Shown piece after piece: positions 39,013 through 49,327 of a DNA stretch of 64,000 nt. The notes under the pieces are model-generated. The model saw only the letters and a list, made by a program, of their open reading frames with translations. It had not been told where the DNA came from and searched no databases. A program made the translations under genes and the position numbers. Numbering within the stretch: position 1 is the first letter of the stretch; each line of letters opens with the position of its first letter. The stretch is from Prosapia bicincta (taxonomy: Eukaryota; Arthropoda; Insecta; Hemiptera; Cercopidae), in the NCBI GenBank assembly GCA_036971475.1, contig JBAIZL010000005.1:167148886-167212885 (forward strand), given 5' to 3'.

Positions 39013-39516
39013 AAAACAACTGTGGCGTAATGTTTAACATAAATAAATGTAACCTCTATACTACAAATGACTTTTTTCTTTTGTTTAAAACCTTTCGATT
39101 GCATAGCAATCATCCTCAGAGGTAATTTACAATAAGAATACTCTTGTAATCTTAAAATAAGAGAAATATGTCATTTGTGGTATGGTTACATTTATTTAAG
39201 TTACTCTGCGAGTTTAACACATTTTTAAGCTTTGATGTTTATTCAGGTTTCAAACAAGTTATATTCTATTGTTAATTTTTTTTTCTAATTAAAATTAATA
39301 AAACCTCCTAACCACAAATAAAACTTTTTTATTTAACCCCTTATGTACATTGTAAATCAGTTAGTTTCAGAGGAAATTATTACAAAAATATCTACATTTG
39401 AACTAAGTTACCTCTGAAGATTTCATCTCTAAGTTACATAGTTTCTGCTGAAGATGATTACTTTACAATTAAAATCTACACAGGGATTTAAATTAAAATT
39501 ACGCCACAGTTGCTTC
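39013..39516. repeat. Nested fold-back element with hammerhead-like modules
   Basis: Outer arms pair CAACTGTGGCGTAAT (39,017-39,033) with its complement at 39,498-39,513. Inner arms pair AAATAAATGTAACC (near 39,041) with GGTTACATTTATTT (near 39,183). Within the inner hairpin, the minus strand reads CTGAGGA (39,119-39,113), U, a perfect GATTGC/GCAATC hairpin with UAU loop, then GAAA (39,096-39,093). A decayed homologue, CTGAAGATGATTAC with TAAAA instead of GAAA, lies at 39,448-39,476 on the plus strand. It appears to be a composite of at least two tail remnants. Confidence 0.7.
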
Positions 39517-40128
39517 AAGTTGTTATTGTTTTCTCTGTTCTCAAAGTTCATGTTTGCAGTTTTTCAATGTAGTCGTAGCCATCATTGCTTGTTTTGGTTT
39601 GTAGTGCGTGGGTGTGTGTCTGTGTGTATGTGACGTGTTTTGTGTGTGAGCTTGTGTTTGTATATGTAGTGTTGTGTGTAGTGTTTTGCGTGTGTGTGTG
39701 AGGCTATTTTCTTGAAATAAAAACTGTTTGTGTTTTGTATCTGATATGATAATAATTTATTACAAACTATTACTTATTACTTGAATTTTGTAGTCCATAC
39801 GTTCGGTGAAACTTATTAATCACTTAACAATAGTTTATAACTATCCAAACTTTAGTATAATAATACTTATTAATAACGTACATATTACTTAACATTGTAA
39901 CAATTGCAACCAATACCTGAAATGATAAAAACAACATTTGATGTTCTTTTTCCAGTATTGTTAATTATAATTAATCATTCATAACTCTAAATTTATCACT
40001 TGGTCAATAAATTGATCTTTTCTATTGTCACTTGTGTTTTGTATTAATGCCAACTTCCACAGGTTACATGATTACATGCACAGTAATTAATATTTAAGAA
40101 TTATGACAAGTGATTATATATATTTACA
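39517..40128. other. AT-rich intergenic sequence, nothing recognised
   Basis: Low-complexity GTGTGTG-rich patch near 39,605-39,705, otherwise AT-rich. No gene seen. Confidence 0.5.
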
Positions 40129-40291
40129 TATATATATATATATATATATATATGAAAAAATAACAGAAATACAAATACAAGAATAATTTATTGAATTATA
40201 CAATTCAAAGCTTTTTGTTGGCAAACAGTACCAACATCATCAGGAATAATAAAGAATATCAAGCATATAAGTGTCAGATAGATCCTGCAAA

Positions 40292-40346
<55 letters not shown>
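40129..40346. repeat. (TA)n-bracketed tail remnant with hammerhead-like box
   Basis: (TA)n tracts at about 40,129-40,153 and 40,294-40,346 enclose about 140 bp. On the minus strand this reads CTGATGA (40,243-40,237), a perfect TGTTGG/CCAACA hairpin, then AAAAGC. The box is an exact CUGANGA match, and its spacing to the hairpin is canonical, but GAAA has become AAAA. Open frames across it are artefacts. Confidence 0.6.
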
Positions 40347-40351
<5 letters not shown>

Positions 40352-41347
40352 CTTAACTTTTGTTATAATTAAATTTATTTTTAAATGTTATTTATTTACC
40401 TTACCTGTTAATGTCACACCTTCAGGTTTATAAAAGAATTAACAATCTTATCAATTTTTAAACATCACTTGCATTTATTCTCTTCAATTAACTCTACACA
40501 TTATTCCAAATTTATATTAATATTGTGCAGTGACAGGATTGATATCTTAACTACAATTACAATGATAAAAGGTGGACTTCTGAGGCTTTAGATTTCTAAT
40601 AGAATAACAAAAAAAAACAGTGTTAAAATTTTATTCTTGCTCTCGGGGTCGCTATTACAGGAACTTTGCTTTTAAATTATAAATGCCGAAACTAGAATAA
40701 TTTTTATAAATTTTGATGAAATTAAAATTTGTTTTGAACTAAAAGATAGATGTCTGTTGGCTACACTTATATTCAAATAATACTTATTGTTCTGAAAACT
40801 TACTTTTACATTTCAAAAAAAAACTTTACGTCGCACTTTTCTAAATTTTACTTATAAAAAAAACTTTACTTCATTTAATCATTTTCTCCTTTTACAACAC
40901 TTACGTCCTGGTCCCCACCAACCTGCCTGCCTCTCTCTGAGACTCTCCTCAAACTTCCCTTAAACTTCCGATCATTTAGTTTTTATTAAAAATCTAATCT
41001 CTCCCACTACCACCAATACGTTCTTTGTAAGTTTTCCACAGTTCTACAATTAGCTAAACCTAACGGTACACGGTTATTTTCCCATGGCTATATTGGCCGC
41101 TGGATTTCCCGTCTTAACAAGCTTTGGACCTTCTATTGTCAATTTGCGGGACTCAACTTAAAGCTTTCCTGGAAAGGATAATGACATGGTACCTGCTTTG
41201 TCCACACTAGAAAACTATTTGTGTCTTTTTTTTTTTTAATCCTATAAATGATGATTTGAGCAACTAATTTCATTTATTTTAAAGCCTCGTACTTTATGTT
41301 ATAATATATTTAGGTTAGTTCAAGTAGAGCTTAAAGCTTATTTAGGA
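40347..41347. other. Intergenic sequence, nothing recognised
   Basis: A pyrimidine-rich patch (about 40,885-40,975) and a less AT-rich patch (41,050-41,210) have no recognised identity. Confidence 0.5.
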
Positions 41348-42245
41348 ATTTTCGGACTAGATAGGAGACTGACAGACTTACATAATGGCAATAGTCCAAA
41401 ACTACAATCTCTTGGAAATAAATAAATAGACACAAATAAAAACTGATCACACTTTTGAAATATTTCGATCAAAAATGACCTTTGTCGATCAAAAAAGAGA
41501 AAAAACTTCCTCATGGCTCCTTTCCATGCAATAGACCTAGATGCAAGACATGTCCAATACACATCCCAATGATTAGTTTTCATAGCCTAGCAACCAATGT
41601 GGACTTCAAGATTCAGGGTCATCATACTTGTACATCCAAAAATGTAATATACCAGTTGCAATTTAAATTTTGCCCGGCACAGTACATAGGCCTTACCAAG
41701 GTTGGTCTGAGCATAAGAATGAATGGTCACAGACATGACGTTGGAACCATGAACATAGACAGGCCAACCTCTTAACACGCTACTAGTCACAACATTATAT
41801 CTTTCAATGATTGTTATACCACCATAATAATTAAGGCCCTCCCCCTTGATTGCAATCCTTCAGAATTGAGAAGATAGGAGTTATCATATCAGTGGTACAC
41901 CAAATCTAGAGAGTCTCCAAACCTCAACATCAGATAAAACTCTTTTTACCTTCCTTCTGACAGACTATTAATATCTAGTTTCAAATAATCAATATTTATA
42001 CAAATCACATTTAGCACTATATCATAAACTATAAATTTGTGAATCTGTGACATTTGAATATTTATACACATCTGTGGTTCACTTCAGTATTTCTTTTTCT
42101 CTTTTTTGATTGACAAAGATAATTTTTGATTGAAATATTTCAATAGTGTGATACATTTTTATGTGTCAATTTATTTATTTCCAAGAGATTGCAGTTTTGG
42201 ACTATTGCCATTAGGTAAGTCTGTCAGTCTCCTATTTAGTCCAAA
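41348..42245. mobile_element. Penelope-like element fragment bracketed by inverted tails
   Basis: The left tail (about 41,348-41,500) and right tail (about 42,090-42,245) are inverted, diverged copies of the sequence that forms the fold-back at 37,223-37,547 (GGAGACTGACAGACTTAC on the left, GTAAGTCTGTCAGTCTCC on the right). Between them lies a GIY-YIG endonuclease relic on the plus strand. This shows that the tail belongs to a PLE and that inverted tails can enclose coding sequence. The tails contain TTGACAAA...GAAA modules (42,110-42,135 plus; 41,463-41,486 minus). Confidence 0.82.
41482..41890 (+). pseudogene. PLE GIY-YIG endonuclease relic
   Basis: A 97-residue open stretch (41,482-41,775, no ATG) shows P-C-N-R-P-R-C-K-T-C-P (15-25), H-T-C-T-S-K-N-V-I-Y-Q-L (48-59), A-Q-Y-I-G-L-T (66-72), R79 and N-G-H-R (81-84). 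This is the cysteine-rich linker plus GIY-YIG fold of Penelope-type proteins. After the stop, a shifted frame continues with S-H-N-I-I-S-F, matching the family's C-terminal part, so the gene is frameshifted. The reverse-transcriptase domain is absent: the frame emerges from the inverted tail, so it is truncated at its 5' end. Confidence 0.82.
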
Positions 42246-42480
42246 AATTCCTATATATATATTAATATATATATCACGTCGTTCATTATTTTTCCGTTGC
42301 ACTGACTTGTATAATATTTCCTTATTTCCTTATTACTTGTATAATAATAATCCAAAATTATTGCACTTAGTGGTGGAAAAAATAATTTACAAGTAATAAT
42401 AATAATAACTTATATATATATTCTTGATATTTCACGTTGTCCATTGTTTTTCCGTTGCACTGACTTTATGAAGTTAATAT
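42246..42480. repeat. Diverged repeats beside (TA)n
   Basis: Two related segments, TTTTTCCGTTGCACTGAC at about 42,288 and 42,448, and TTGCACTTAGTGGTGGAAAA near 42,360, resemble the arms of the palindrome at 42,481. They look like older copies of the same tail. Confidence 0.55.
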
Positions 42481-42653
42481 ATTACTATTGTAAGTAATTT
42501 TTCTACCATTAAGTGCAATGATTTTACCTTGTGTGATGAGGCACCTTTTGGTCACTTGAGTGATTCGACAATGGTCAAGTGACCGAAAGGTGCCTCATCA
42601 CACAAGGTAAAATCATTGCACTTAATGGTGGAAAAATTACTTACAGTAGTAAT
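42481..42653. repeat. Fold-back element, 173 bp
   Basis: Near-perfect palindrome: paired positions sum to 85,134 (arms from ATTACTATTG at 42,481 to AGTAGTAAT at 42,653). Its centre reads TTCGACAAT, a GGTCA/TGACC hairpin, then GAAAGG (42,585-42,590), a variant of the module in the other fold-backs. A (TA)n tract follows at about 42,654-42,674. Confidence 0.85.
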
Positions 42654-42674
42654 ATATATATATATATATATATA

Positions 42675-43221
42675 TCTTAATAGCTTACGGTTGTATATTA
42701 ACATTGATATTACCAATAAACTGATTACAAGGTTTCATATTGAAATCTAGTAATATAATGCAAACAGACATATTTAAAGTTTATTTAAAAATTTGTCATA
42801 GATTTGTTAAATTAGCAAAGTCTAGAAACACACAAGTTTTGCCGAACATTGTGTACAACGAAATTCACAAAAGGAATGATATAAGAATGGAAACAGTGAG
42901 TTTTCTAAAAATTAACTCATTTAATTTTTTTTACCTTTTTATAGAATATGAAAAATAATTATTTGCATAAAATATCTGTAGGCTATGATGTTTTTCTGAT
43001 TATAAATAAACTTGAAAAGCTAAGACTTTACAATATTTTTTTTATTTTATCCAATTTTTAACTTATTTCTGAATATAGTTTTAGAATAATTAAATTCCAT
43101 GAATGGTTGGATCTCAACTTTTGCACGTTTTCATAGTGTTTAAATTATTTGTCAGAGATATTCTGAGAATTTAGCAAGGACATTTGTTGATTCCATCTTC
43201 GCGTGAGCTACTAGTAATCAC
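42675..43221. other. AT-rich intergenic sequence, nothing recognised
   Basis: The 72-residue open frame at 42,740-42,958 has no recognisable motif; no support as a gene. Confidence 0.5.
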
Positions 43222-43443
43222 TAAACACTTTTAAATGTTTTAAACTTGCCTATAGTAGCACTTACTTTGTTTGTTGAGGACGCCCGTTTCAGTAGATGTG
43301 TCCCTTGTCAACTCAGACCGTAACATCCAGTTACATCGAGTTACGGTCTGAGTTGACAAAGGGACACATCTCCCGAAACGGCCGTCCTCAACAAACAAAG
43401 TAAGTGCTACTATAGGCAAGTTTAAAACATTTAAAAGTGTTTA
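43222..43443. repeat. Fold-back element, 222 bp
   Basis: The arms pair around a centre near 43,332 (paired positions sum to 86,665). The plus-strand right arm reads TTGACAAA (43,353-43,360), a GGGA/TCCC hairpin, GAAA (43,375-43,378), then CGG; the left arm mirrors it. GTTGAGGACG[C/G]CCGTTTC is a further landmark. A decayed relative lies at about 58,300-58,450. Confidence 0.85.
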
Positions 43444-44007
43444 AGGAATAAACATTAATCTTTAAAGTTAAGGGGATGTAGCAGTGCAGAAACCTTGCTA
43501 AGCCACATAGCATGCTTGCCTAGATGATCAAAGCAGCAAGTACTAACCCTTGAGAGACTGAATTAAAATTTGCCATTTAATATCAGCCAAGCAGAGTCTA
43601 AACTTGTGCGACATATTTATAAAAGTGTACTTGCTTTGTTAAGTTAATCGGCTTTGAGAAATGAGTTTAGGAATGGATAGATTAAACCTTATGAACTCTT
43701 GTGTAATGCTTAGAACTACAATTCTTGTTTCTTATAAGGAGACGTACTCAAAATATATCATCTAGATTGCAGTTGAAGTTAGTAATAGTGTAGCTTACCT
43801 TTATTTATTCTTGACTGAAATATGTGCTACAAAAAATAACAATAAATAAAATACATTATTAAGATTGATTTCAAAATTAGAAGTAAATACTGCATCAAAA
43901 TATATTCTAATACAAATTATAATTAACAAATAGGGTATTCTTTGTCAAAATCAGAAGTAAATATAAATATTACATCAAAATAGATTGGTTATATAAATAA
44001 CTCCCTC
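43444..44007. other. AT-rich intergenic sequence with a short direct duplication
   Basis: Two similar segments (CAAAATTAGAAGTAAATACTGCAT... and CAAAATCAGAAGTAAATAT..., near 43,872 and 43,948) are the only structure noted. Confidence 0.5.
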
Positions 44008-44120
44008 CCCTATTCACCTGATTTTAGTCCTTGGGAATATTATTTACTCTTACCAGAATTAAAATATGTCATAGGCCTTTAAGGTCATGATTTTGTATAG
44101 CTGCCCAAGGAAAATTCTTA
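44008..44120 (+). pseudogene. mariner transposase fragment
   Basis: The plus-strand translation starts P-Y-S-P-D-F-S-P-W-E-Y-Y-L-L. This matches the P-Y-S-P-D-L-A-P-S-D-Y-x-L-F block around the last catalytic Asp of mariner transposases, and then reads L-K-Y-V-I-G-L before stops. Only this conserved block survives; the ends of the element were not found. Confidence 0.65.
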
Positions 44121-45355
44121 GAAGGGGATAATACAGTTATTTATAAAAAAAACTTCAGTTAGAAAAATATCAATCTCATCACTCTTCTCACACACCTAAT
44201 ATTTCTCGTAATCATGAACTATAATACCATATACAAAGAGAACAAATACTGTATTTCAAAAAATTAATTTCTATATTTTATTGTTTATGACAATCAGTAA
44301 AACCTTAGTGCTTGAATAAACAAATTGAATACCTACCGAATTTATATTCCAAGTAACTTTATGAAAAACTTACTGAAAGACATTTAAAAATATTTCATTA
44401 AGCAACATTATACATTTGCCAAGTCATTAATTTGTTTGACAACATAAAAATTGATATGTCTTTGTAATTACATATCCATAGTTTAGATGACCAAACATAA
44501 TTCCTATCAACTTTATAAAAGTTATTTTTATATAACAAAATCTATATTCAGTAATAATTATGGCAGTTAGTCTTAGAGTCAGCGAAGTATATAAACATCA
44601 TGGTCTTATCTTGTTAGTGAAATAATATTTTTTGTATAACAAAGATTTCTTACAACAGATAACTCATATAGATCAAATTGAATTATAAAATCTTCATAGT
44701 ACCTAATTTCTTTAATGAAACAACAATTGTTTCAATATTTTTTCTTCCCAACATAAACCTCTCGGCCTAATCAAGAGGTGTAATTTTTTTTTTCTCTGTA
44801 ATATGATGGTTACATACCAATGAGAGTATTCACAAACGAATGAAATTGATAAACAAATAAATCACAAGAAACATCATATATAAAAGAATGATTTCTGGAA
44901 ATATTATGATTTTAATTGATATAGTAGATCGCAAATAGCTTTCACAACCATGTATTATTCGTTGTTGGGTGGATTACTGTGCCTTTACAAAAATTGAAAA
45001 CTAAAACAAGTCCTGATTTTAATTTTTGCGAGTAGTTATTTTTAAATAATGTGTGTGTGTGTGTGTGTGTGTGTTTACCACTTATCTTGAAGTAAGTTCA
45101 TTATTTCTTCATTAGTTTTTTTAAGAGTTCAGACAATAATCAGAGTTGAAAATAGTGTAAACTATTATTTAACTGTGTTCCAAATTTCCGTTAATGGCAA
45201 ACACTTAGTTACCATCTATTTAAACTATATATATCTCACTTTCAATATATGTACTTAAACAACAATCTTACTGTATCTAACAAGAATCTGCACTTTAAGT
45301 AGGCCTACATATAGTGAAAGTGATAAAAAAATACAAGAAAGCAGTGTTGCAAATT

Positions 45356-45419
<64 letters not shown>

Positions 45420-45950
45420 TGTTGCCTTTGCTTACAAAAGTACTTTAAAGACTGGTAATAAGTTTCTCTTTTCCCTCCAATAAATATTATTTACTAAAAC
45501 CTAAGATTTTAGCTATGATGCATTTTTGGTAAAAATATTGTGTTCAAATGCTCATTTTAATCATTTGTTTAGTTTTAGAAGTAACTTTTTGCGATTATTT
45601 CCTTACAAAAAAAAAACAGCATAATGGCGATTGGCTCTTGAATAACATGCTCATTTCAACATGATTTTTTTTCTACGATATCTTTATTGCATGAACATTA
45701 TGATACCAGCGTTTCTTGTATAAAGTTATAGTTGAGGTCAATTTAAGGTGATTGTTATTTTTTGTTACAGTACTTGGGTTATAATTTATTTTTATAGCTA
45801 TATTTTTCATTAAAATACATGTTTCTAAATACTTACAATGTTTTAGCAATTTTGGTTATATATGAATGTGATAAACAAATATGTTCAATGACCAATATAC
45901 ACTTTTTAAAGACAATTCATTAATTGTAGATTGTTTTTGGTATGTTACAG
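44121..45950. other. AT-rich sequence upstream of the first visible turtle exon
   Basis: Contains (GT)n at about 45,050-45,073 and (TA)n at 45,358-45,416. It is probably part of the 5' intron of turtle, because 45,951 follows a splice acceptor. No upstream non-coding exon or promoter could be identified. Confidence 0.5.
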
Positions 45951-46099
45951 GTGACAATGTCGAGGGAGATGTAGCAGTTACTATGGAAAAAGAGGGATGG
46001 GCATGTGTACACAACACTATCGAGCTCTGTACAAAGCCGTCTGTACTTTGACCATCTCTAGTTTTGTCTCTGTGTTACTGTGTGTGGCTAATATCCCAG
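45951..46099 (+). CDS. tutl: turtle exon with translation start and signal peptide
   Basis: First coding exon of Turtle, a membrane immunoglobulin-superfamily protein (IgSF9 family) involved in axon and dendrite patterning in insects. The exon follows an acceptor (TATGTTACAG) and ends before GTAAAT at 46,100, leaving one base (G) of a split Gly codon. In-frame ATGs are at 45,997 and 46,003, after an in-frame TGA at 45,952, so translation starts here; 45,997 gives M-G-M-C. Residues 1-35 are a basic N-terminal region followed by a hydrophobic core (about 15-31), a typical signal peptide. A short upstream frame (ATG at 45,957, stop after five codons) precedes the start. 45,951-45,996 is 5' untranslated. 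Upstream exons are not visible. Confidence 0.8.
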
Positions 46100-46430
46100 G
46101 TAAATGAAAAAATTATGAAATCAAATACTAACAAACATTTTATAAAATCAAATTGAGTACAAACAACTTTCATTCAATTTTTTTAAAAGGTCTAATACTT
46201 TTTAAAATTAACCGTTACAGAAACATTTAAAAGTTAAAGTAATGATTGAAATTTGTAAATAAAAATGTTTTAAATTACATTCTCGGAAAAATTGCAGATT
46301 ACTTGCTTAACAGTTTTTATTCATAAAAGTTTTACTTTAGCTTTTTAATAAATATTTGATTTCGTGCAGTATGTAGTTGTCTATATTTTACCATACAAAG
46401 ATCATGTATTGAGTAATATATTTTTTACAG

Positions 46431-46570
46431 GTGCGGTGGGCGGATTTCAAGATGCTGTCCACATCACCGCAATCCTGGGCGAGTCTGTTGTGTTCAACTG
46501 TCAGGTGGAGTTCCCAGCCGACCATCCCGTTCCTTATGTGCTTCAGTGGGAGAAGAAGGTAGGGGAAACG
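46431..46570 (+). CDS. tutl: turtle exon encoding first half of Ig V domain
   Basis: It continues the split Gly codon after a TTTTTTACAG acceptor and encodes residues 36-81. Visible features are D-A-V-H-I-T-A-I-L-G-E, the Ig B-strand Cys58 in V-V-F-N-C, and the C-strand Trp74 in V-L-Q-W-E-K-K. These match insect Turtle Ig1 as I know it. Two in-phase donors are possible: AAG|GTAGGG after 46,558 and ACG|GTAGGC after 46,570. I chose the second because it keeps V-G-E-T, similar to the V-S-E-T at this point in fly Turtle. The first has the stronger donor consensus. The exon joins one 14.7 kb downstream. Confidence 0.88.
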
Positions 46571-47519
46571 GTAGGCCATCCCAACACACACAACATTCTA
46601 TACATATCTCTCTCTTGACATGCATTGTGCTAAATGGCTTGGTCATTGCTGGTGGTCACCTAACCTACCTCACTTCACCTAATAACAGTTGGTGTCATAA
46701 TCATGTATACTACTGGCAAATTCTACTTGTAAACAAAATTTTATAGCAGAATTAATGTTTTCCACAAGTTTAGTATAGATAAATCAATAGTCAACAATAT
46801 TGTAATAATCATATTGAAACTTATTTTATTGCTTGAGTTGCAGTTGTACCTTAACCAGTTTTAATAAATGGCAGTTCATATGTTATCTTAAAATTGATTT
46901 AAAAAACATATTTAGTGGCTGTTAACTATTATTGACTACAATCACTTCTTACCAACAACTTTGTCATTGTTGGTTTTATGATCTCTCAGTAATCCTTATT
47001 TAGTCATATAATAATTTTTTAGTTAAAATACTATTCTTTTCACAACTTACAGAAGCAGCCATTTTGTAATTTTTGTTTTGAATATCTTTTTATGAACAAT
47101 AAATATAACTATGAAACTAATTACAATAGTACTTAATGTGTATTAGGATAAGTTTGTTTAATTTAACTTCAGCTCTGTAAAACAACTGCAATCCAAGTTT
47201 TACAATTATTGAAGAATCTACAGAAATCAAGTTTATATGTACATTCACACTCTCACTCTAAAAAAAAGTTATTCTTTATAAATAAATTCTAGCTGATATT
47301 TTCTCATGTATTTCATCATTCAAACTTTTGAAATGTATACTTTTCCAAAAACAATAATTTTGTTTCAATTCAGATTTTATGTGACCCTATTGAAAATATT
47401 TTTACATTTCACCTGACTTGCATTTCTAACTTGTATTCACTTGAAACTGACACAAAAAGTTTTAAAAATGATTCTAAATTTATATCTAAAGAAATATATA
47501 AACTCATTCTGAATACATA
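46571..47519 (+). other. turtle intron 2, proximal part
   Basis: AT-rich intron sequence. The 63-residue frame at 47,431-47,622 runs into the transposon end at 47,520 and is not a gene. Confidence 0.6.
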
Positions 47520-47697
47520 CAGTGCCGGCAAAAAGTTTAGGGACACCCCTACATTTATATTTTTTTGCTATTGTCCTAAAACTTTCTGCCAATCATATAT
47601 TAGTAACTTATCAATGAATTAAGCATGAAAAGTTACGATTTTCCTGAAATTTTCATTCATTTATAAGTAAGGGTTGGCAAATTATAATTTTTTTCCC
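47520..47697. mobile_element. Truncated Tc1/mariner-type end
   Basis: It begins with CAGTGCCGGCAAAAAGTTTA directly after a TA dinucleotide and matches the first ~178 bp of the arm at 48,037, then stops abruptly. No right end is associated with it. Confidence 0.8.
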
Positions 47698-47871
47698 AGC
47701 TATTGCGTGTGAAGGGCAGATAAAACATACAGTGTAAAAAAATTATATACACACTATTCCTGTGGATGATCAATATACAAGTTCAGATAGTTCTATAATA
47801 TGAAGAGCATTCAAAACTTGTCAAAACAAAAGAGCAATTTCACTTTAAAAGGATGAAGCTTTTTATACAGA

Positions 47872-47909
<38 letters not shown>

Positions 47910-49096
47910 TAGTCAAAATGTAGAATATTATATGAAATTTACTTAATTCATAAATAAAGAATACATTTTTAAAAAAGAACACTTAAAAAGACTGATATGT
48001 CTAAAAACAATTACAATAACTTTGAAAAATAATATACAGTGCCAGCAAAAAGTTTAGGGACACCCCTACATTTATATGTTTTTGCTATTGTCCTAAAACT
48101 TTCTGCCAATCATATATTAGTAACTTATCAATGAATTAAGCATGAAAAGTTATGATTTTCCTGAAATTTTCATTCATTTATAAGTAAGGGTTGGCAAATT
48201 ATAATTTTTTTTCCCATTTTAAAATTTTTGAGGAAACCCCTGTTTTTTTCTAATTAAAAATGTATAATAAAAAAAATACACATCTGATTAAAATGATACT
48301 TTGTACAAATGTTTAGCATAACATTTAGAATGTAAATAAGCATTATTTATTATTTACAAAAAAATCACCTCTCATTTTTCACCAGGTTAACTTTGCTTTA
48401 GATTTTCAGATTTTTCAGCATAAAATTCTCACATTTCAATAGCGAATATCTAGTGAACGGAGCCACTTGGAGCGGAACTGACTGTACCGTTGTGTTCCTG
48501 GCATCATGGCTGGTCAGGGGTACAGTCAGTTCCGCTCCAAGTGGCTCCGTTCATTAGATATTCCCTATTGAAATGTGAGAATTTTATGCTGAAAAATCTG
48601 AAAATCTAAAGCAAAGTTAACCTGGTACCAAATGAGAGGTGATTTTTTGTAAATAATAAATAATGCATATTTACATTCTAAATGTTATGCTAAACATTTG
48701 TACAAAGTATCATTTTAATCAGATGTGTATTTTTTTTAATATACATTTTTAATTACAAAAAAACAGGGGTTTCCTTAAAAATTTTAAAATGGGAAAAAAA
48801 TTTATAATTTGCCAACCCTTACTTATAAATGAATGAAAATTTCAGGAAAATCGTAACTTTTCATGCTTAATTCATTGATAAGTTACTAATATATGATTGG
48901 CAGAAAGTTTTAGGACAATAGCAAAAACATATAAATGTAGGGGTGTCCCTAAACTTTTTGCCGGCACTGTATATTATTTTTCAAAGTTATTGTAATTGTT
49001 TTTAGACATATCAGTCTTTGTAAGTGTTCTTTTTTAAAAATGTATTCTTTATTTATGAATTAAGTAAATTTCATATAATATTCTACATTTTGACTA

Positions 49097-49152
<56 letters not shown>

Positions 49153-49327
49153 TCTGTATAAAAAGCTTCATCCTTTTAAAGTGAAATTGCTCTTTTGTTT
49201 TGACAAGTTTTGAATGCTCTTCATATTATAGAACTATCTGAACTTGTATATTGATCATCCACAGGAATAGTGTGTATATAATTTTTTTTACACTGTATGT
49301 TTTATCTGCCCTTTACACGCAATAGCT
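47698..49327. repeat. 1.6-kb palindrome in turtle intron
   Basis: Outer arms 47,698-48,035 and 48,971-49,327 are inverted copies of ordinary-looking sequence, each including a (TA)n tract (about 34 and 51 bp). They flank a central fold-back transposon. From the TA tracts inward, paired positions sum to 97,006 with almost no net indel. Arm divergence is very low. The outer arms contain no recognised coding sequence. Confidence 0.92.
48037..48969. mobile_element. Fold-back Tc1/mariner-type element (non-autonomous, 933 bp)
   Basis: The ends are CAGTGCC[A/G]GCAAAAAGTTTA and its complement, flanked by TA on both sides, as expected for Tc1/mariner insertion. The whole element is an inverted repeat with arms of about 450 bp and a roughly 30-bp loop at 48,489-48,518. 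No transposase is present; mobility would depend on one supplied elsewhere. Confidence 0.87.

Noticed and set aside
46388..46591. Minus-strand frame opposite the turtle exon
   Set aside because: It is the antisense shadow of the Ig exon.
47431..47622. 63-residue frame crossing 47,520
   Set aside because: It runs through the transposon end junction and has no motif.
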